Shown here one piece after another: positions 27,176-37,076 of a stretch of DNA of 64,000 nt. The DNA lies in assembly GCF_001049735.1 (NCBI RefSeq), contig NZ_CVPC01000004.1:62001-126000 (forward strand), read 5' to 3'. The position numbers and the translations under genes are program-made. The notes under the pieces are model-generated. The model did not search any database and was not told the origin of the DNA. It saw nothing but the letters and a program-made list of their open reading frames with translations. Origin of the DNA: Nereida ignava. Its GTDB lineage: Bacteria > Pseudomonadota > Alphaproteobacteria > Rhodobacterales > Rhodobacteraceae. The first letter of the stretch is position 1. Each line of letters begins with the position of its first letter.

Positions 27176-28371
27176 TAGTTTGATCCTCCACGGCGCAGGT
27201 CATTGAGAGGCAGGTAAGGCACAACGCCTTGTCCACCACCGCTGCTGGTGTCTTCAAGAATGATCTTATCCACGTCACCCAAGACGCGCTCCATCGTCTC
27301 AAGGTAAAGACGGGTGCGGGTCACATCGGGGGCTTGCGCGTATTCAGTCAAAACGGATGAGAAGCGTGACGCCTCACCGATGGCGCCGTTCACTTGGCGC
27401 GCGCGATACGCTTCAGCTTCCTCTAGAACCCGCGCAGATTCACCACGTGCATCCGCAAGGCGTGCGTTTGCATAGGCGTCTGCTTGACGCTCAACGCGGT
27501 CACGCTCTTGTTCGGCGGCCTGAACATCGCGGAAAGCGTCAATAACGCTGACATTTCGGGTGTTACCGTCATTATCAGTTAGGGCGACCTGCTGGCTTGG
27601 CGGGTCCACTTTGTTGAAGTTGACACGCACAATGTTGATACCACTGTCGCGGTCATCAAGGGTACCTTGGATACGGGTGCGCACCTCGGCTTCAATCGCT
27701 GCACGGTCACGGTTCAAGATTGGCGCAAGTTCCGACTGTGCAATAACTTCGCGCATTGCCGCTTCCGAGATTGAAACGACTGATTGACGTGGATTAGCCA
27801 AGCTAAACAAGAAATCTTGCGCGTTCTTGATGTTCCAAACCACTTGGAAATCAATATCGACGATGTTTTCATCAGTCGTCAGCATCAAGCCATTGTCGCC
27901 GTTTGTGCCACGACCAACGCCAATGTCTTCGGTGCGGTTTGTGGTCACGTTGAACACTTCTGCTGTCACAAACGGCCATGGGGCAAAGTTTAGACCTTCG
28001 GTGCCAACACCGCGGAATTCACCCAAGAAAAGCTCAACGGACTGTTGTTCAGGACGGACCGTGTAAAACGATGCCATGCCCCACAGAACCAAACCAGCCA
28101 ACGCGGCAAGGCCAAACGTACCGCGGGTCAGCATAGGCCCACCGCCTCCGGTGCCGTTGCCGCCTGAACCAGTGCCACCGCCTTTGCCACCCATCAGGAC
28201 GCGCAACTGCTCTTGGCCTTTTTTCATCAGCTCATCAATTTCCGGGATTTGCGCGCCCTCGTTTGGACGCCGTCCACCGTTCCCACGGTTTCCGTCATTT
28301 CCCTGTCCACGGTCGTCGCCGCCGCGATTTCCGCCTCCGCCACCCCAAGGGCCGCCGTTATTTCCAGCCAT
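27175..28371 (-). CDS. hflK: FtsH protease modulator HflK
   Basis: Partner of HflC in the periplasm-facing SPFH cage around FtsH. 398 residues. The first 85 are glycine-, asparagine- and arginine-rich and probably disordered in the cytoplasm, then come one membrane helix (about 90–110), the SPFH domain (YTVRPEQQSVELFLGEF, LNFAPWPFVTAEV, DENIVDIDFQVVW) and a coiled coil (AAEQERDRVERQADAYANARLADA, taken here as a region rather than an exact motif). It heads the operon, and a heat-shock-type promoter match is present about 45 bases upstream. Confidence 0.95.
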   Translation of the reverse strand: MAGNNGGPWGGGGGNRGGDDRGQGNDGNRGNGGRRPNEGAQIPEIDELMKKGQEQLRVLMGGKGGGTGSGGNGTGGGGPMLTRGTFGLAALAGLVLWGMASFYTVRPEQQSVELFLGEFRGVGTEGLNFAPWPFVTAEVFNVTTNRTEDIGVGRGTNGDNGLMLTTDENIVDIDFQVVWNIKNAQDFLFSLANPRQSVVSISEAAMREVIAQSELAPILNRDRAAIEAEVRTRIQGTLDDRDSGINIVRVNFNKVDPPSQQVALTDNDGNTRNVSVIDAFRDVQAAEQERDRVERQADAYANARLADARGESARVLEEAEAYRARQVNGAIGEASRFSSVLTEYAQAPDVTRTRLYLETMERVLGDVDKIILEDTSSGGGQGVVPYLPLNDLRRGGSN

Positions 28372-28416
28372 GTATGAAAAGCTCTCTTCGTTAAGTAATG
28401 GGTCGGTATGCCACTC

Positions 28417-28445
28417 TATGTGGGCGATTGTGGCGTGATTTCAAG
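28417..28445 (-). promoter_or_regulatory. Candidate RpoH (heat-shock) promoter for hflK
   Basis: The minus strand has a perfect CTTGAAA, then 14 bases, then CCCACATA, against the sigma-32 pattern CTTGAAA…CCCCATnT. It lies in the 87-base gap between gor and hflK, at sensible distance from the hflK ATG. Found by eye; the -10 element is imperfect. Confidence 0.4.
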
Positions 28446-28458
28446 CAACTTCCGCCGA

Positions 28459-29814
28459 TCAAGTGCTGCGCACAGGCGTTTTCATTGTCACCAGTTCTTC
28501 CGACATGGTCGGGTGAACGGCGCATGTTTGGTCAAACTGCTCTTTTGTGGCGCCCATTTTCACGGCAATACCTGCCAGCTGGATCAACTCACCCGCGTGA
28601 GGCGCGACAATATGACAGCCCAAAACAACCCGCGTTGCCTTTGAAACCACCAGTTTCATAAGAACTTTGCCTTGCCCTTCCGCGAACGCGGTTTGCATCG
28701 GACGGAACGAAGTCGAGTAGACCTCAATCGGCTCTTGCTTGGCCGCATCTTCCTCTGACAGGCCAACTGTGCCCATCTCAGGCTGTGTAAAGATCGCCGA
28801 TGGGATCAACTCGTGATCTACGGCAGTTGGGTTGTCATTAAACACGGTTTCCACAAACGCCATACCTTCGCGGATCGCGACTGGCGTTAACTCTACACGC
28901 TTTGTGACGTCACCTACCGCATAAATATTTTCAACACTGGTGCGTGAAAACTTATCAACTGTAATCTGACCGCTTGAGCCTGTGGCAACCCCTGCCGCGG
29001 CGAGACCCAAGTTATCTGTCAAGGGCCGGCGGCCCGTTGCAAACATCACCACATCAAACGTCGCATCAATACCGTGGGTGCCTTCGACAAAAATTCCCGC
29101 ATCCGTTTTCTCAAGCGATGCAGCACTCGCGCCGGTGACCAAATCAACGCCTTTCTCGCGCATTCCTTCCGCCACCAAGTTGCGCGCTTCTTCATCAAAG
29201 CCGCGCAGGATTTGCTCGCCGCGATACCACTGGCTGACCTTTACACCGAGGCCGTTCATAATGCCCGCAAATTCAGACGCGATATAACCGCCGCCGATGA
29301 TCAGCATCGTCTTGGGCAATGTCTCAACATGGAAAATATCGTCGCTGACAATGCCTAATTCGGCGCCAGCAATATCAGGCCGCGTTGGCGTACCGCCGGT
29401 CGCGATCAAAATAGTCTTTGCCGTGACACGTTCACCATCATTCAACTCAACTGTGTGCGGATCCACCAGCTTTGCAAAAGCGTCAAAGATTTTAACATCA
29501 GAATTGTCCAACAAGCGGCGGTAAATGCCCTCAAGGCGATCCAACTCCGCAACTAATTTGCCGTGAAACGTGCTCCAGTTGAAATCACCAGCGGTCACAT
29601 CCCAACCATAATTGCGCGCGGCTTCAAACGTTTCGGGGTACTCTGATGCAAAGACCATCAGCTTTTTGGGTACGCACCCGCGGATCACACATGTACCGCC
29701 CAATCGAGACCCTTCGGCCAAAGCCACTTTGGCACCTGTTGCCGCCGCAACCCGTGCTGCTCGCACGCCGCCAGAACCGCCACCAATGACAAACAAGTCA
29801 AAATCATATGCCAT
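28459..29814 (-). CDS. gor: Glutathione-disulfide reductase
   Basis: FAD/NADPH enzyme that returns oxidised glutathione to the thiol form. 451 residues from the ATG at 29814; AAGGG lies upstream and MAYDFDLFVIGGGSGGVRAARVAA is the standard N-terminus, while the in-frame ATG at 29850 adds a basic stretch without support. The redox-active disulfide is in GGTCVIRGCVPKKL. The NADPH fold (LIIGGGYIASEFAGIMNGLG), with downstream arginines (WYRGEQILRGFDEEAR) favouring NADPH, and the C-terminal dimer domain with CAVHPTMSEELV are all present. Together with the GST at 14.1 kb it indicates ordinary glutathione metabolism. Confidence 0.95.
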   Translation of the reverse strand: MAYDFDLFVIGGGSGGVRAARVAAATGAKVALAEGSRLGGTCVIRGCVPKKLMVFASEYPETFEAARNYGWDVTAGDFNWSTFHGKLVAELDRLEGIYRRLLDNSDVKIFDAFAKLVDPHTVELNDGERVTAKTILIATGGTPTRPDIAGAELGIVSDDIFHVETLPKTMLIIGGGYIASEFAGIMNGLGVKVSQWYRGEQILRGFDEEARNLVAEGMREKGVDLVTGASAASLEKTDAGIFVEGTHGIDATFDVVMFATGRRPLTDNLGLAAAGVATGSSGQITVDKFSRTSVENIYAVGDVTKRVELTPVAIREGMAFVETVFNDNPTAVDHELIPSAIFTQPEMGTVGLSEEDAAKQEPIEVYSTSFRPMQTAFAEGQGKVLMKLVVSKATRVVLGCHIVAPHAGELIQLAGIAVKMGATKEQFDQTCAVHPTMSEELVTMKTPVRST

Positions 29815-29993
29815 TCGACGGCCCTTTTCTTTTTGTTCAGTAACACACAAGCAGTGTCACCACCTGCGCGTTTTCATTTTATGTCCTGCACCAGTGTGCA
29901 CACGGCCGCTTGGCAAGCGCAAGCCGCGCGCGCTATCGATCACAGAGTTGAGAGCGCGCCATGCACCCCGTCATTTCCGAATAGGGCTAACAA

Positions 29994-30779
29994 TTAGCCC
30001 AGATCGGCAAACAGGTTTTCATGTTCCATCAGATCGACGCTGTCATGTTCAACGGTACCACTAGAAATGTCTGTCACCTCAACGCGGCCATCACCGTGCC
30101 CCACGACAACGACATCACAAATATCGATAAACAGCCCGTTTTCCACAACGCCCGGAATTTGGTTCATCACAAGGCTCAACTGGCGGGGATTGCCGATGCG
30201 CTCAAGATGCAGATCAAGAATGTGGTTGCCCTCATCCGTTACGAACGGCGCGTCACCATTCATCCGTAGCGCAGTTGTGCGACCCAAAACGTCCATGCCA
30301 ACCAGCGTTTCTTCCACGAGGGTTTTTGTGGTTTGCCAGCCGAACGGGATCACCTCGAGCGGCAGTGGAAACGCGCCGAGGGTGTCTACTTTCTTGGCTG
30401 CATCCGCAATCACGATCATGCGGTCGCTGGCCGTGGCCACAACTTTTTCCTGCAAATGCGCGCCGCCGCCCCCTTTGATAAGGCTTAGGTCCGCATCATA
30501 TTCATCCGCACCATCGATGGTCAGGTCCAACCACTTGGCCTCATCAAGGGTGACCACTTCAATGCCCAGACTTTGGGCAAGTGCTGCGGTTCTGCTTGAT
30601 GTGGGAACGCCCTTAATTTTGAGACCGTCGTTTTTCACGCGCTCTCCAAGGCAACGCACCATCCACGCCGCAGTTGATCCGGTCCCCAGACCGACACGCA
30701 TTCCGGTTTCAACGAAATCACTCGCGCGCTTGGCCGAGACAAACTTGGCCTTCTCGATGGGTGACAATTCAGCGGGCAT
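29994..30779 (-). CDS. rpiA: Ribose-5-phosphate isomerase A
   Basis: Interconverts ribose 5-phosphate and ribulose 5-phosphate in the pentose phosphate pathway. 261 residues from the ATG at 30779, which has AAGGAG seven bases upstream; a frame extending a further 50 residues lacks support. Conserved elements are GLGTGSTAAWMVRCLGE (phosphate loop), TIDGADEYDADLSLIKGGGGAHLQEK with the catalytic Asp/Lys region, and IPGVVENGLFI. It lies divergent from sdaA across 190 bases, with gor next on the same strand. Confidence 0.95.
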   Translation of the reverse strand: MPAELSPIEKAKFVSAKRASDFVETGMRVGLGTGSTAAWMVRCLGERVKNDGLKIKGVPTSSRTAALAQSLGIEVVTLDEAKWLDLTIDGADEYDADLSLIKGGGGAHLQEKVVATASDRMIVIADAAKKVDTLGAFPLPLEVIPFGWQTTKTLVEETLVGMDVLGRTTALRMNGDAPFVTDEGNHILDLHLERIGNPRQLSLVMNQIPGVVENGLFIDICDVVVVGHGDGRVEVTDISSGTVEHDSVDLMEHENLFADLG

Positions 30780-30969
30780 GGCAGTGCTCCTTATCTTTGC
30801 TGTTGCGCCGTCTATAAATCGCATCGGCCAAAGGTGCGAGCGGGTTTTGTACACAGCATTCAACAAGTCTGCGCCGCGCTTGATCCAAGCCCTCCGCCTC
30901 TGACCGAATGGCCCTTTGAAACGTCGCAATCAGACGTCCGCTTCGCCCTTAAGCAAGTATCACTTACAT

Positions 30970-32343
30970 ATGTTTTTATCTGTCTTTGATATGTTCAAAG
31001 TGGGCATCGGCCCATCTTCGTCTCACACAATGGGACCGATGGTTGCGGCTGCGCGCTTTTTGGACATGCTGCGCGCGGCTCCGTTCACAGCTCACGGGCT
31101 TAAGGCCTCTTTGCACGGCTCACTCGCCTTTACAGGCGCAGGTCACGCAACAGACCGCGCGACCATTCTTGGGCTGGCGGGCTTTTTGCCTGACACCTAC
31201 GACGAGGCCAAAGCCGAGGCGGCGCTTACGGCGATCAACGCGGACAAGGAAGTCATCAATGATGGCCTACCAAATTTGCATTTTGATCCTGCCTCGGATC
31301 TGATTTTTGACTATGACACCCGCCTGACAGGTCACGCCAACGGAATGCGCCTGCAAGCCACCGATGCGCAGGGCGATATTATCTTGTCGCAGGTCTTTTA
31401 CTCTATTGGCGGTGGATTTGTTCTCACCGAAGAAGAGCTTGCAAGTGGTGCTGCGACCGAAGAAGGCGCGCCCGTGCCCTACCCGTTCAAATCCGCCAAC
31501 GAGATGATGGAAATGTCCGCGCAATCGGGCAAAACCATCGCCCAAATGAAAGAGGCCAATGAGCTTTCGCGCCGCCCCCGCGCGGACCTTGAAGCAGGCC
31601 TTACGCGCCTTTGGGACGTTATGAATGACTGTATTGATCGCGGGCTTGCCCGTGACGGCATCTTGCCCGGTGGTTTATCTGTGAAACGACGCGCCAAAAA
31701 TATCCATGAAAAATTGTTGGCCGAACGCGGAATGAATCTGAATGCGCCGCACACGATCAACGACTGGATGAGCGTCTACGCAATGGCCGTAAATGAAGAA
31801 AACGCGGCCGGTGGACAGGTGGTCACAGCGCCCACCAATGGGGCCGCCGGCGTTGTGCCGGCAACCATACGCTACTACCTCGATCACGTGCCTGGCGCAT
31901 CTGTCAGCCGCGTACCGGAATTTTTGCTGACCGCTGCGGCGATTGGCGGTTTGGTGAAATTCAATGCGTCAATTTCGGGCGCAGAAGCGGGCTGTCAGGC
32001 CGAAGTAGGTAGCGCCGCCGCAATGGCCGCCGCTGGCCTGACGGCTGTTTTAGGTGGCACGACTGAGCAAATCGAAAACGCCGCAGAAATCGCACTTGAG
32101 CATCACTTGGGCATGACCTGCGATCCGGTGCGTGGCTTGGTTCAGGTGCCCTGCATTGAGCGTAATGGCCTTGGCGCGATCAAGGCCGTGTCTGCGGCAT
32201 CACTATCGATGCGCGGCGATGGAACACATCTCGTCCCGCTTGACGCGGCGATTGAGACCATGCGCCAGACGGGTGCGGATATGTCAGAGAAATACAAAGA
32301 AACGTCTCTCGGCGGTCTGGCCGTCAATATTCCGAACTGCTGA
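30970..32343 (+). CDS. sdaA: L-serine ammonia-lyase, iron–sulfur type
   Basis: Deaminates L-serine to pyruvate using a 4Fe-4S cluster. 457 residues, single-chain form with beta and alpha domains joined. The N-terminus [24 protein letters not shown] is diagnostic. Candidate cluster and active-site cysteines are in [28 protein letters not shown], with GGAP-like serine-binding segments before them ([15 protein letters not shown]). Start chosen at ATG 30970. Convergent with the thiamine pyrophosphokinase gene. Probably supplies pyruvate from serine as a carbon source. Confidence 0.96.
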   Translation: MFLSVFDMFKVGIGPSSSHTMGPMVAAARFLDMLRAAPFTAHGLKASLHGSLAFTGAGHATDRATILGLAGFLPDTYDEAKAEAALTAINADKEVINDGLPNLHFDPASDLIFDYDTRLTGHANGMRLQATDAQGDIILSQVFYSIGGGFVLTEEELASGAATEEGAPVPYPFKSANEMMEMSAQSGKTIAQMKEANELSRRPRADLEAGLTRLWDVMNDCIDRGLARDGILPGGLSVKRRAKNIHEKLLAERGMNLNAPHTINDWMSVYAMAVNEENAAGGQVVTAPTNGAAGVVPATIRYYLDHVPGASVSRVPEFLLTAAAIGGLVKFNASISGAEAGCQAEVGSAAAMAAAGLTAVLGGTTEQIENAAEIALEHHLGMTCDPVRGLVQVPCIERNGLGAIKAVSAASLSMRGDGTHLVPLDAAIETMRQTGADMSEKYKETSLGGLAVNIPNC

Positions 32344-32363
32344 CCACAACCCGTTTCAAGCAC

Positions 32364-33035
32364 CTACCAGCTGGGTGCGGCACGTAATGCATCCGCCAGC
32401 ACATAGATCAGCGTACGGGGCAAAATAAGCAACATTTTGGGATCGTATGTTTCGATTGTGACGGCGCCGCCCAAAGCCTCGTTCGAGGTGCCGATAGCGC
32501 TGTCGGGACTAAAACGAATGCCATCAAGCGCCCACTTCAGCCCAGTCGAGCTTGCCCGTGCGGGTCCCATCGGAAACAGTGAAACCCGCGTTTGCGCCGT
32601 CACATCCCTAAAATCAAGACGCGCTGGCGCAAGACAAACCGTATCGACCTCGCCCACCACGATGCAGCGAGACTTGGGTGCTTTTACAAGGCCGCTAAGC
32701 ACAGCAAGGCTGTGATCCATGCGCGCGCCCGTAAACCCGATGGCATAGATAAGCGGCGCATCGATATTGCGCAGCGCTTTGTCGAAATCCGTAGTGTCTT
32801 GCTCGGACACTGCAATGACCCGATCCGCGAGTTTGTCATGGCCGGCTCCGCTGATACTGTCCAGATCGCCGATCACAAAATCAGGTGTCACGCGATTGGC
32901 CAAGGCTGCATCCGCCCCGCCATCCACAGCCACAACGCAACCACACTTAGACGCTAAAGACCAATCATCGCGATGAGTCGTACCACCACCAACAAGTAAA
33001 ACGGGAGCGTTTTGTGAAACAATTGCTTTGGACAT
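32364..33035 (-). CDS. Thiamine pyrophosphokinase
   Basis: Transfers pyrophosphate from ATP to thiamine to make thiamine pyrophosphate. 223 residues. The catalytic N-terminal domain shows VVAVDGGADAAL, PDFVIGDLDSIS, and QDTTDFDKALRN, the acidic and Asp-rich elements that bind Mg and substrate; GARMDHSLAVLSGL follows. The C-terminal beta domain is weakly conserved (GLKWALDGIRF, SNEALGGAVTIE), which is usual. No TPP riboswitch is apparent upstream. Divergent from the long acidic protein gene; convergent with sdaA. Confidence 0.9.
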   Translation of the reverse strand: MSKAIVSQNAPVLLVGGGTTHRDDWSLASKCGCVVAVDGGADAALANRVTPDFVIGDLDSISGAGHDKLADRVIAVSEQDTTDFDKALRNIDAPLIYAIGFTGARMDHSLAVLSGLVKAPKSRCIVVGEVDTVCLAPARLDFRDVTAQTRVSLFPMGPARASSTGLKWALDGIRFSPDSAIGTSNEALGGAVTIETYDPKMLLILPRTLIYVLADALRAAPSW

Positions 33036-33174
33036 TTAACATTACTGCCTAAGTTGGAAACAGATCACAATTCTGCCTTGAAATAATACCGCCATCAACG
33101 CGGCATTGTTCAAATTTGACACATGTATCACGTTAAACCGTTCCCCGCTGGATTACAAAGAAAGCGAGTACACC

Positions 33175-35208
33175 ATGGTAGGGCCAAATAAAATTCTAAC
33201 AGTCTCATATGGGACGTTTTCATGCACGCTTGAGGGGTTCGACGACTCCTTCAATGCGATGAAAGCGATTGCGGAGTATTTCCGCGACCTTGCGGCTGAG
33301 GATCGCTACTTTGGCGCAGAACCACCCGTACCAGACGCAGAGATGCTGGCCCGTATTGCAGAGCGTGAAATTGAGCGGCGCGTGATTGGTCGCATTGAAG
33401 GCAATGACGTCAAACTCAGCGCTAGCCCGAGCAGCCCTGCCCCCGCACCAGCTGCCCAGCCCGACGTAAGCAGCCCGCAAAACGCGGCGACGGTGCCCAA
33501 TACAGCCACAGCAAGCGGCCAATCACAGACTGATAGTGGCGTTGCAAGCGCTGCCGAAAAGCTCAAGCGCATCAGGTCCGCGGTCCAATCGTCTGCAGCA
33601 AACAAAAGCGAGGCCATGCGCAGCGCAGCACCAAACACCGCTGCGATTATACCCAACCCCAGTGAATTTATCGAAGATCAGCACGCCGATGCAGAACGTA
33701 GTATCGACACTGCCTTTGCGGATTTGCATACCAGCGATGACGCCCCAACAACAGATAACGCCGCCCCCGTCACATCAGTTGAAGCACCGACTGAAACCGA
33801 AACAGACTTAGCTGCGGACGATTTCGATATCGATAGCTTCATCTCGACTGTCGAAAACGATGAGGCCAACGACGCAGTTGCGCCCGCCCCCAAAGTTGAG
33901 GCCGCAACCAGCCCCGTTGCACGGGTTATCAAAGTCAAAAAAGCAGATCTTGAGCGCGCATTGGACAGCGGCGAGTTGGAAGAGTTGTTCGACGATGAAA
34001 GCGATGAACGGGAAGAAAACGAAGTCCTGCAGGACAGTAAGGTTGAAGCCGCCAGCCCAGCAGACGAGAGCGCCCAAGACGATGCTGATCTGATGGATGA
34101 CCCTCTCGATGCAGAGGACGAAACTGACTTGGAGACAACAGACACCGCGACGGACAACCCGAAAATTATGCTCACAACACCCTCTTCCCTAAGCCCCGAG
34201 GATGAAGCGGATTTGCAAGCCGAACTCGCGGCGGCTCTTGCGGCCGAGGACGAAGTGCAAAACGTGGCCGAGGCGACCACCCCAGAATTCACTCCAGAAT
34301 CTAAGCCGGAAACTGAAGCGCGCGCAAAGGACCCACGCGTGTCTAACCTTGCGACTAACACGCCTGACGAAGCCGCCACCGCCGAAAAAGATGACGCAGC
34401 AGACGCTCTTGCAGCAATGCTTGCCGAGGCGGAGGTCGATGCCCGCAAAGAAGCGGCTGCCCAAACTCGTGAAGACGCGCCAATTGATATGGAGCGTTTG
34501 ATGCAGCAAGCGGACCGCGAGTTGGCTACCGCCGAAACCGGTCGCAAGCAAAACGCTATTGCGCACCTGAAAGCAGCGGTTGCATCAAAAGCAGCTGACC
34601 TCGCCGCGGGCTTTGGAAATGGCAATGCTGATCAGACGGATGAGTACCGTGCAGATTTGGCCGACGCCGTGCGCCCAGCGCCCGCAGCCCCGCTTAAGTT
34701 GGTGGCCGAGCAACGTGTAGACATTCCGCAAGCACCGAAACCTGAGATGCAAGATGAGGATACGACACTCCCTGTGCGTCCTGTCCGTCCGCGCCGTGTT
34801 GTTCGCGGGTCAAAACCCGTTGCCCAGCAAACCTCCGCTATCAATCCACAGACGGCCCCGCCCAAGGCACCAATAAGTCCGACCACTACGATTCCGGCAT
34901 TTCAGGCCGAAAGCTTTTCAGAGTTCGCCACCCAAATGGGCGCACATGGACTTCCCGATTTGCTTGAGGCAGCGGCAGTTTATCTTGCAGTCGTCGAAGG
35001 GCAGCCAACGTTCTCGCGCCCACAGGTCATGTCAAAAGCAAGCAGCGCAAGTGACGACGGATTTAGTCGCGAGGACGGGTTACGATCGTTCGGACAGTTG
35101 TTGCGCCAAGGTAAGTTCCAAAAACAAAAACCAGGGCAGTTCGTGGTCCAAGAAACCAGCCGGTTTAATCCCAACCAAGAATTCGCCCCCCTGCGGCGCG
35201 AGGCTTGA
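33175..35208 (+). CDS. Large acidic, mostly disordered protein of unknown function
   Basis: 677 residues in three parts. An N-terminal folded segment of about 80 residues (ILTVSYGTFSCTLEGFDDSF, NAMKAIAEYFRDLAAEDRYFG) is followed by about 480 residues of Ala-, Asp-, Glu-, Thr- and Pro-rich sequence likely to be disordered. The C-terminal 90 residues look folded (HGLPDLLEAAAVYLAVVEGQ, GFSREDGLRSFGQLLRQGKF). The two ends probably bind partners and the middle acts as a tether. No signal peptide or membrane helix, so cytoplasmic. Start set at ATG 33175. I do not recognise a named family; similar long acidic proteins exist in Rhodobacterales under vague labels. Ends at a strong terminator. Confidence 0.8.
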   Translation: MVGPNKILTVSYGTFSCTLEGFDDSFNAMKAIAEYFRDLAAEDRYFGAEPPVPDAEMLARIAEREIERRVIGRIEGNDVKLSASPSSPAPAPAAQPDVSSPQNAATVPNTATASGQSQTDSGVASAAEKLKRIRSAVQSSAANKSEAMRSAAPNTAAIIPNPSEFIEDQHADAERSIDTAFADLHTSDDAPTTDNAAPVTSVEAPTETETDLAADDFDIDSFISTVENDEANDAVAPAPKVEAATSPVARVIKVKKADLERALDSGELEELFDDESDEREENEVLQDSKVEAASPADESAQDDADLMDDPLDAEDETDLETTDTATDNPKIMLTTPSSLSPEDEADLQAELAAALAAEDEVQNVAEATTPEFTPESKPETEARAKDPRVSNLATNTPDEAATAEKDDAADALAAMLAEAEVDARKEAAAQTREDAPIDMERLMQQADRELATAETGRKQNAIAHLKAAVASKAADLAAGFGNGNADQTDEYRADLADAVRPAPAAPLKLVAEQRVDIPQAPKPEMQDEDTTLPVRPVRPRRVVRGSKPVAQQTSAINPQTAPPKAPISPTTTIPAFQAESFSEFATQMGAHGLPDLLEAAAVYLAVVEGQPTFSRPQVMSKASSASDDGFSREDGLRSFGQLLRQGKFQKQKPGQFVVQETSRFNPNQEFAPLRREA

Positions 35209-35245
35209 TAACGCCATTTAATTGAAAGACGTGGTGAGCAGAAAC

Positions 35246-35281
35246 AAAAAAGCGGCCCCTGAATTTGGGGCCGCTTTTTTT
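35246..35281. terminator. Bidirectional terminator
   Basis: AAAAAAGCGGCCCC and GGGGCCGCTTTTTTT form a stem of at least nine G/C-rich pairs with a short loop; A-run and T-run flanks make it usable by the long acidic protein gene on the plus strand and the DUF2842 gene on the minus strand. Confidence 0.93.
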
Positions 35282-35284
35282 CAA

Positions 35285-35533
35285 TCAGTGCTGTTCATCT
35301 TCCGGTGGCGCATTCGGATCAGCTTGCCCAACCCCTTTGAAGACCGCCTTTAGTGGAAACGCCCATAAAACACCAAGTACGACAAATACGCCCAGCTCGA
35401 CCCAAATGGAGGGCCGTCCCATCATGTCCCGGAGCAGATCAATGAGTGTCACCGCCATAACAATGTAAATCGGCACCCCAAAAATCAGGATAAACAGTGA
35501 CCAACGTCTCTTTGCTTTGTGGCTTAGCGCCAT
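35285..35533 (-). CDS. DUF2842 small membrane protein
   Basis: 82 residues with two membrane helices: LFILIFGVPIYIVMAVTLID and WVELGVFVVLGVLWAFPL. The basic N-terminus (SHKAKRRW) and acidic tail (NAPPEDEQH) predict both ends in the cytoplasm. The pattern fits DUF2842, a small alphaproteobacterial family without known function. It lies directly downstream of purA on the same strand (34-base gap) and stops beside the terminator. Confidence 0.87.
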   Translation of the reverse strand: MALSHKAKRRWSLFILIFGVPIYIVMAVTLIDLLRDMMGRPSIWVELGVFVVLGVLWAFPLKAVFKGVGQADPNAPPEDEQH

Positions 35534-35567
35534 TGGTGGCCTCCGGAAATGTTAAGGTGCGAATTTT

Positions 35568-36863
35568 TTAGTCCGCAAAGGGGTCTGTCACGAGAATGGT
35601 GTCTTCGCGCTCTGGTGAGGTGGAAACTAGGGCGACAGGACAGTTGATCAACTCTTCGATCCGGCGGACATATTTGATGGCCGCAGCAGGCAAATCGGCC
35701 CATGACTTTGCACCAGCAGTGCTATCTTGCCAGCCTTCAATTTCTTCATAGATCGGTGTCACGCGCGCTTGTTGGTCCGCGGCTGTTGGCAGGTAATCAA
35801 GACGCTCGCCATCCAGATCATAACCGACGCAAATTTTGAGCGTGTCAAAACCGTCGAGAACATCAAGCTTGGTTAGCGCGATACCAGAAACGCCGGACGT
35901 GGCGCAGGTCTGACGTACGATGGTCGCGTCAAACCAACCACAACGACGCTTGCGCCCTGTTGTCGTTCCGAACTCATGGCCACGCTCACCAAGACGTTGG
36001 CCGTCTGCATCTTCCAGCTCGGTCGGGAACGGCCCTTCACCCACACGGGTGGTGTAGGCTTTGACGATGCCCAAAACAAAATCAATCGCCGTTGGCCCAA
36101 GACCTGTACCCGTCGCAGCCTGCCCTGCGATTACGTTAGAAGATGTTACGAACGGGTATGTGCCAAAATCGATGTCGAGTAGTGCACCTTGGGCGCCTTC
36201 GAACAAAATCCGCTGACCGGCTTTGCTACGCTCGTTCAACACTTTCCAGACTGGTGCCGCGTAAGGCAACAACTGTGGCGCAATGGCGCGCAACTCGTTC
36301 AACAGTGCTTCGCGGTCTACGGGCTCGATGCCCAAACCTTTGCGCAGCGGGTTGTGGTGCTGCAACGCGCGATCAACACGCGCAACAAGTGTTGCATCAT
36401 CAGCCAGGTCAGCTACGCGAACAGAACGGCGTCCCACTTTATCTTCATATGCGGGCCCGATACCGCGGCCTGTTGTACCAATCTTGGTGCCAGCGCTTGC
36501 AGCTTCTTCACGTGCGCGATCCAGTTCGCCGTGGATTGGCAAAATCAATGGTGTATTTTCAGCAACCATCAATGTCTCGGGCGTGATTTCAACACCTTGG
36601 GCACGGACTGTCTCGATCTCTTTCATCAAGTGCCATGGGTCCAACACAACGCCGTTCCCAATAACGGACAGTTTGCCGCCACGCACCACACCGGATGGCA
36701 GCGCATGCAACTTGTAGACGTTGCTATCAATAACCAGCGTGTGGCCTGCATTGTGGCCCCCTTGGAAGCGGGCAATGACGTCTGCGCGCTCTGAGAGCCA
36801 ATCAACGATCTTACCTTTGCCTTCGTCACCCCACTGGGCGCCAACCACCACTACGTTTGCCAT
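35568..36863 (-). CDS. purA: Adenylosuccinate synthetase
   Basis: GTP-dependent conversion of IMP and aspartate to adenylosuccinate, the first committed step to AMP. 431 residues. The N-terminal GTP loop [24 protein letters not shown] switch, [21 protein letters not shown] (IMP contacts), [21 protein letters not shown] and [12 protein letters not shown] are all present. Divergent from secG across 213 bases in which I see no clear promoter. Forms the AMP branch of purine synthesis with purD elsewhere in the window. Confidence 0.97.
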   Translation of the reverse strand: MANVVVVGAQWGDEGKGKIVDWLSERADVIARFQGGHNAGHTLVIDSNVYKLHALPSGVVRGGKLSVIGNGVVLDPWHLMKEIETVRAQGVEITPETLMVAENTPLILPIHGELDRAREEAASAGTKIGTTGRGIGPAYEDKVGRRSVRVADLADDATLVARVDRALQHHNPLRKGLGIEPVDREALLNELRAIAPQLLPYAAPVWKVLNERSKAGQRILFEGAQGALLDIDFGTYPFVTSSNVIAGQAATGTGLGPTAIDFVLGIVKAYTTRVGEGPFPTELEDADGQRLGERGHEFGTTTGRKRRCGWFDATIVRQTCATSGVSGIALTKLDVLDGFDTLKICVGYDLDGERLDYLPTAADQQARVTPIYEEIEGWQDSTAGAKSWADLPAAAIKYVRRIEELINCPVALVSTSPEREDTILVTDPFAD

Positions 36864-37076
36864 TGCGCTCTGCCTTCATGCCTAGAGATCAAACCGTGGT
36901 CCCTATAAGACAGAGGCACGGCAGGGGAAAGGGTGAAAGGCGCGCTCAAACCTCAAAGCTGATAGAGTTACCTCGGCAGCAGCGCCAAATGAATGATAAA
37001 TCCCCTACATTCGGACCTTGCGACATTGGGCCGTTCCCACTACATACCGGCCAACCTTTGATAAACGAGCGTCTCC

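Noticed and set aside
33678-34625. 315-codon Ser/Ala-rich frame antisense to the acidic protein gene
   Set aside because: Low-complexity Ala/Asp/Glu codons leave the opposite strand free of stops. The composition is repetitive, with no motif.
36864-37076. Purine riboswitch or PurR-like box between purA and secG
   Set aside because: No conserved purine-aptamer core or clear palindrome was visible.
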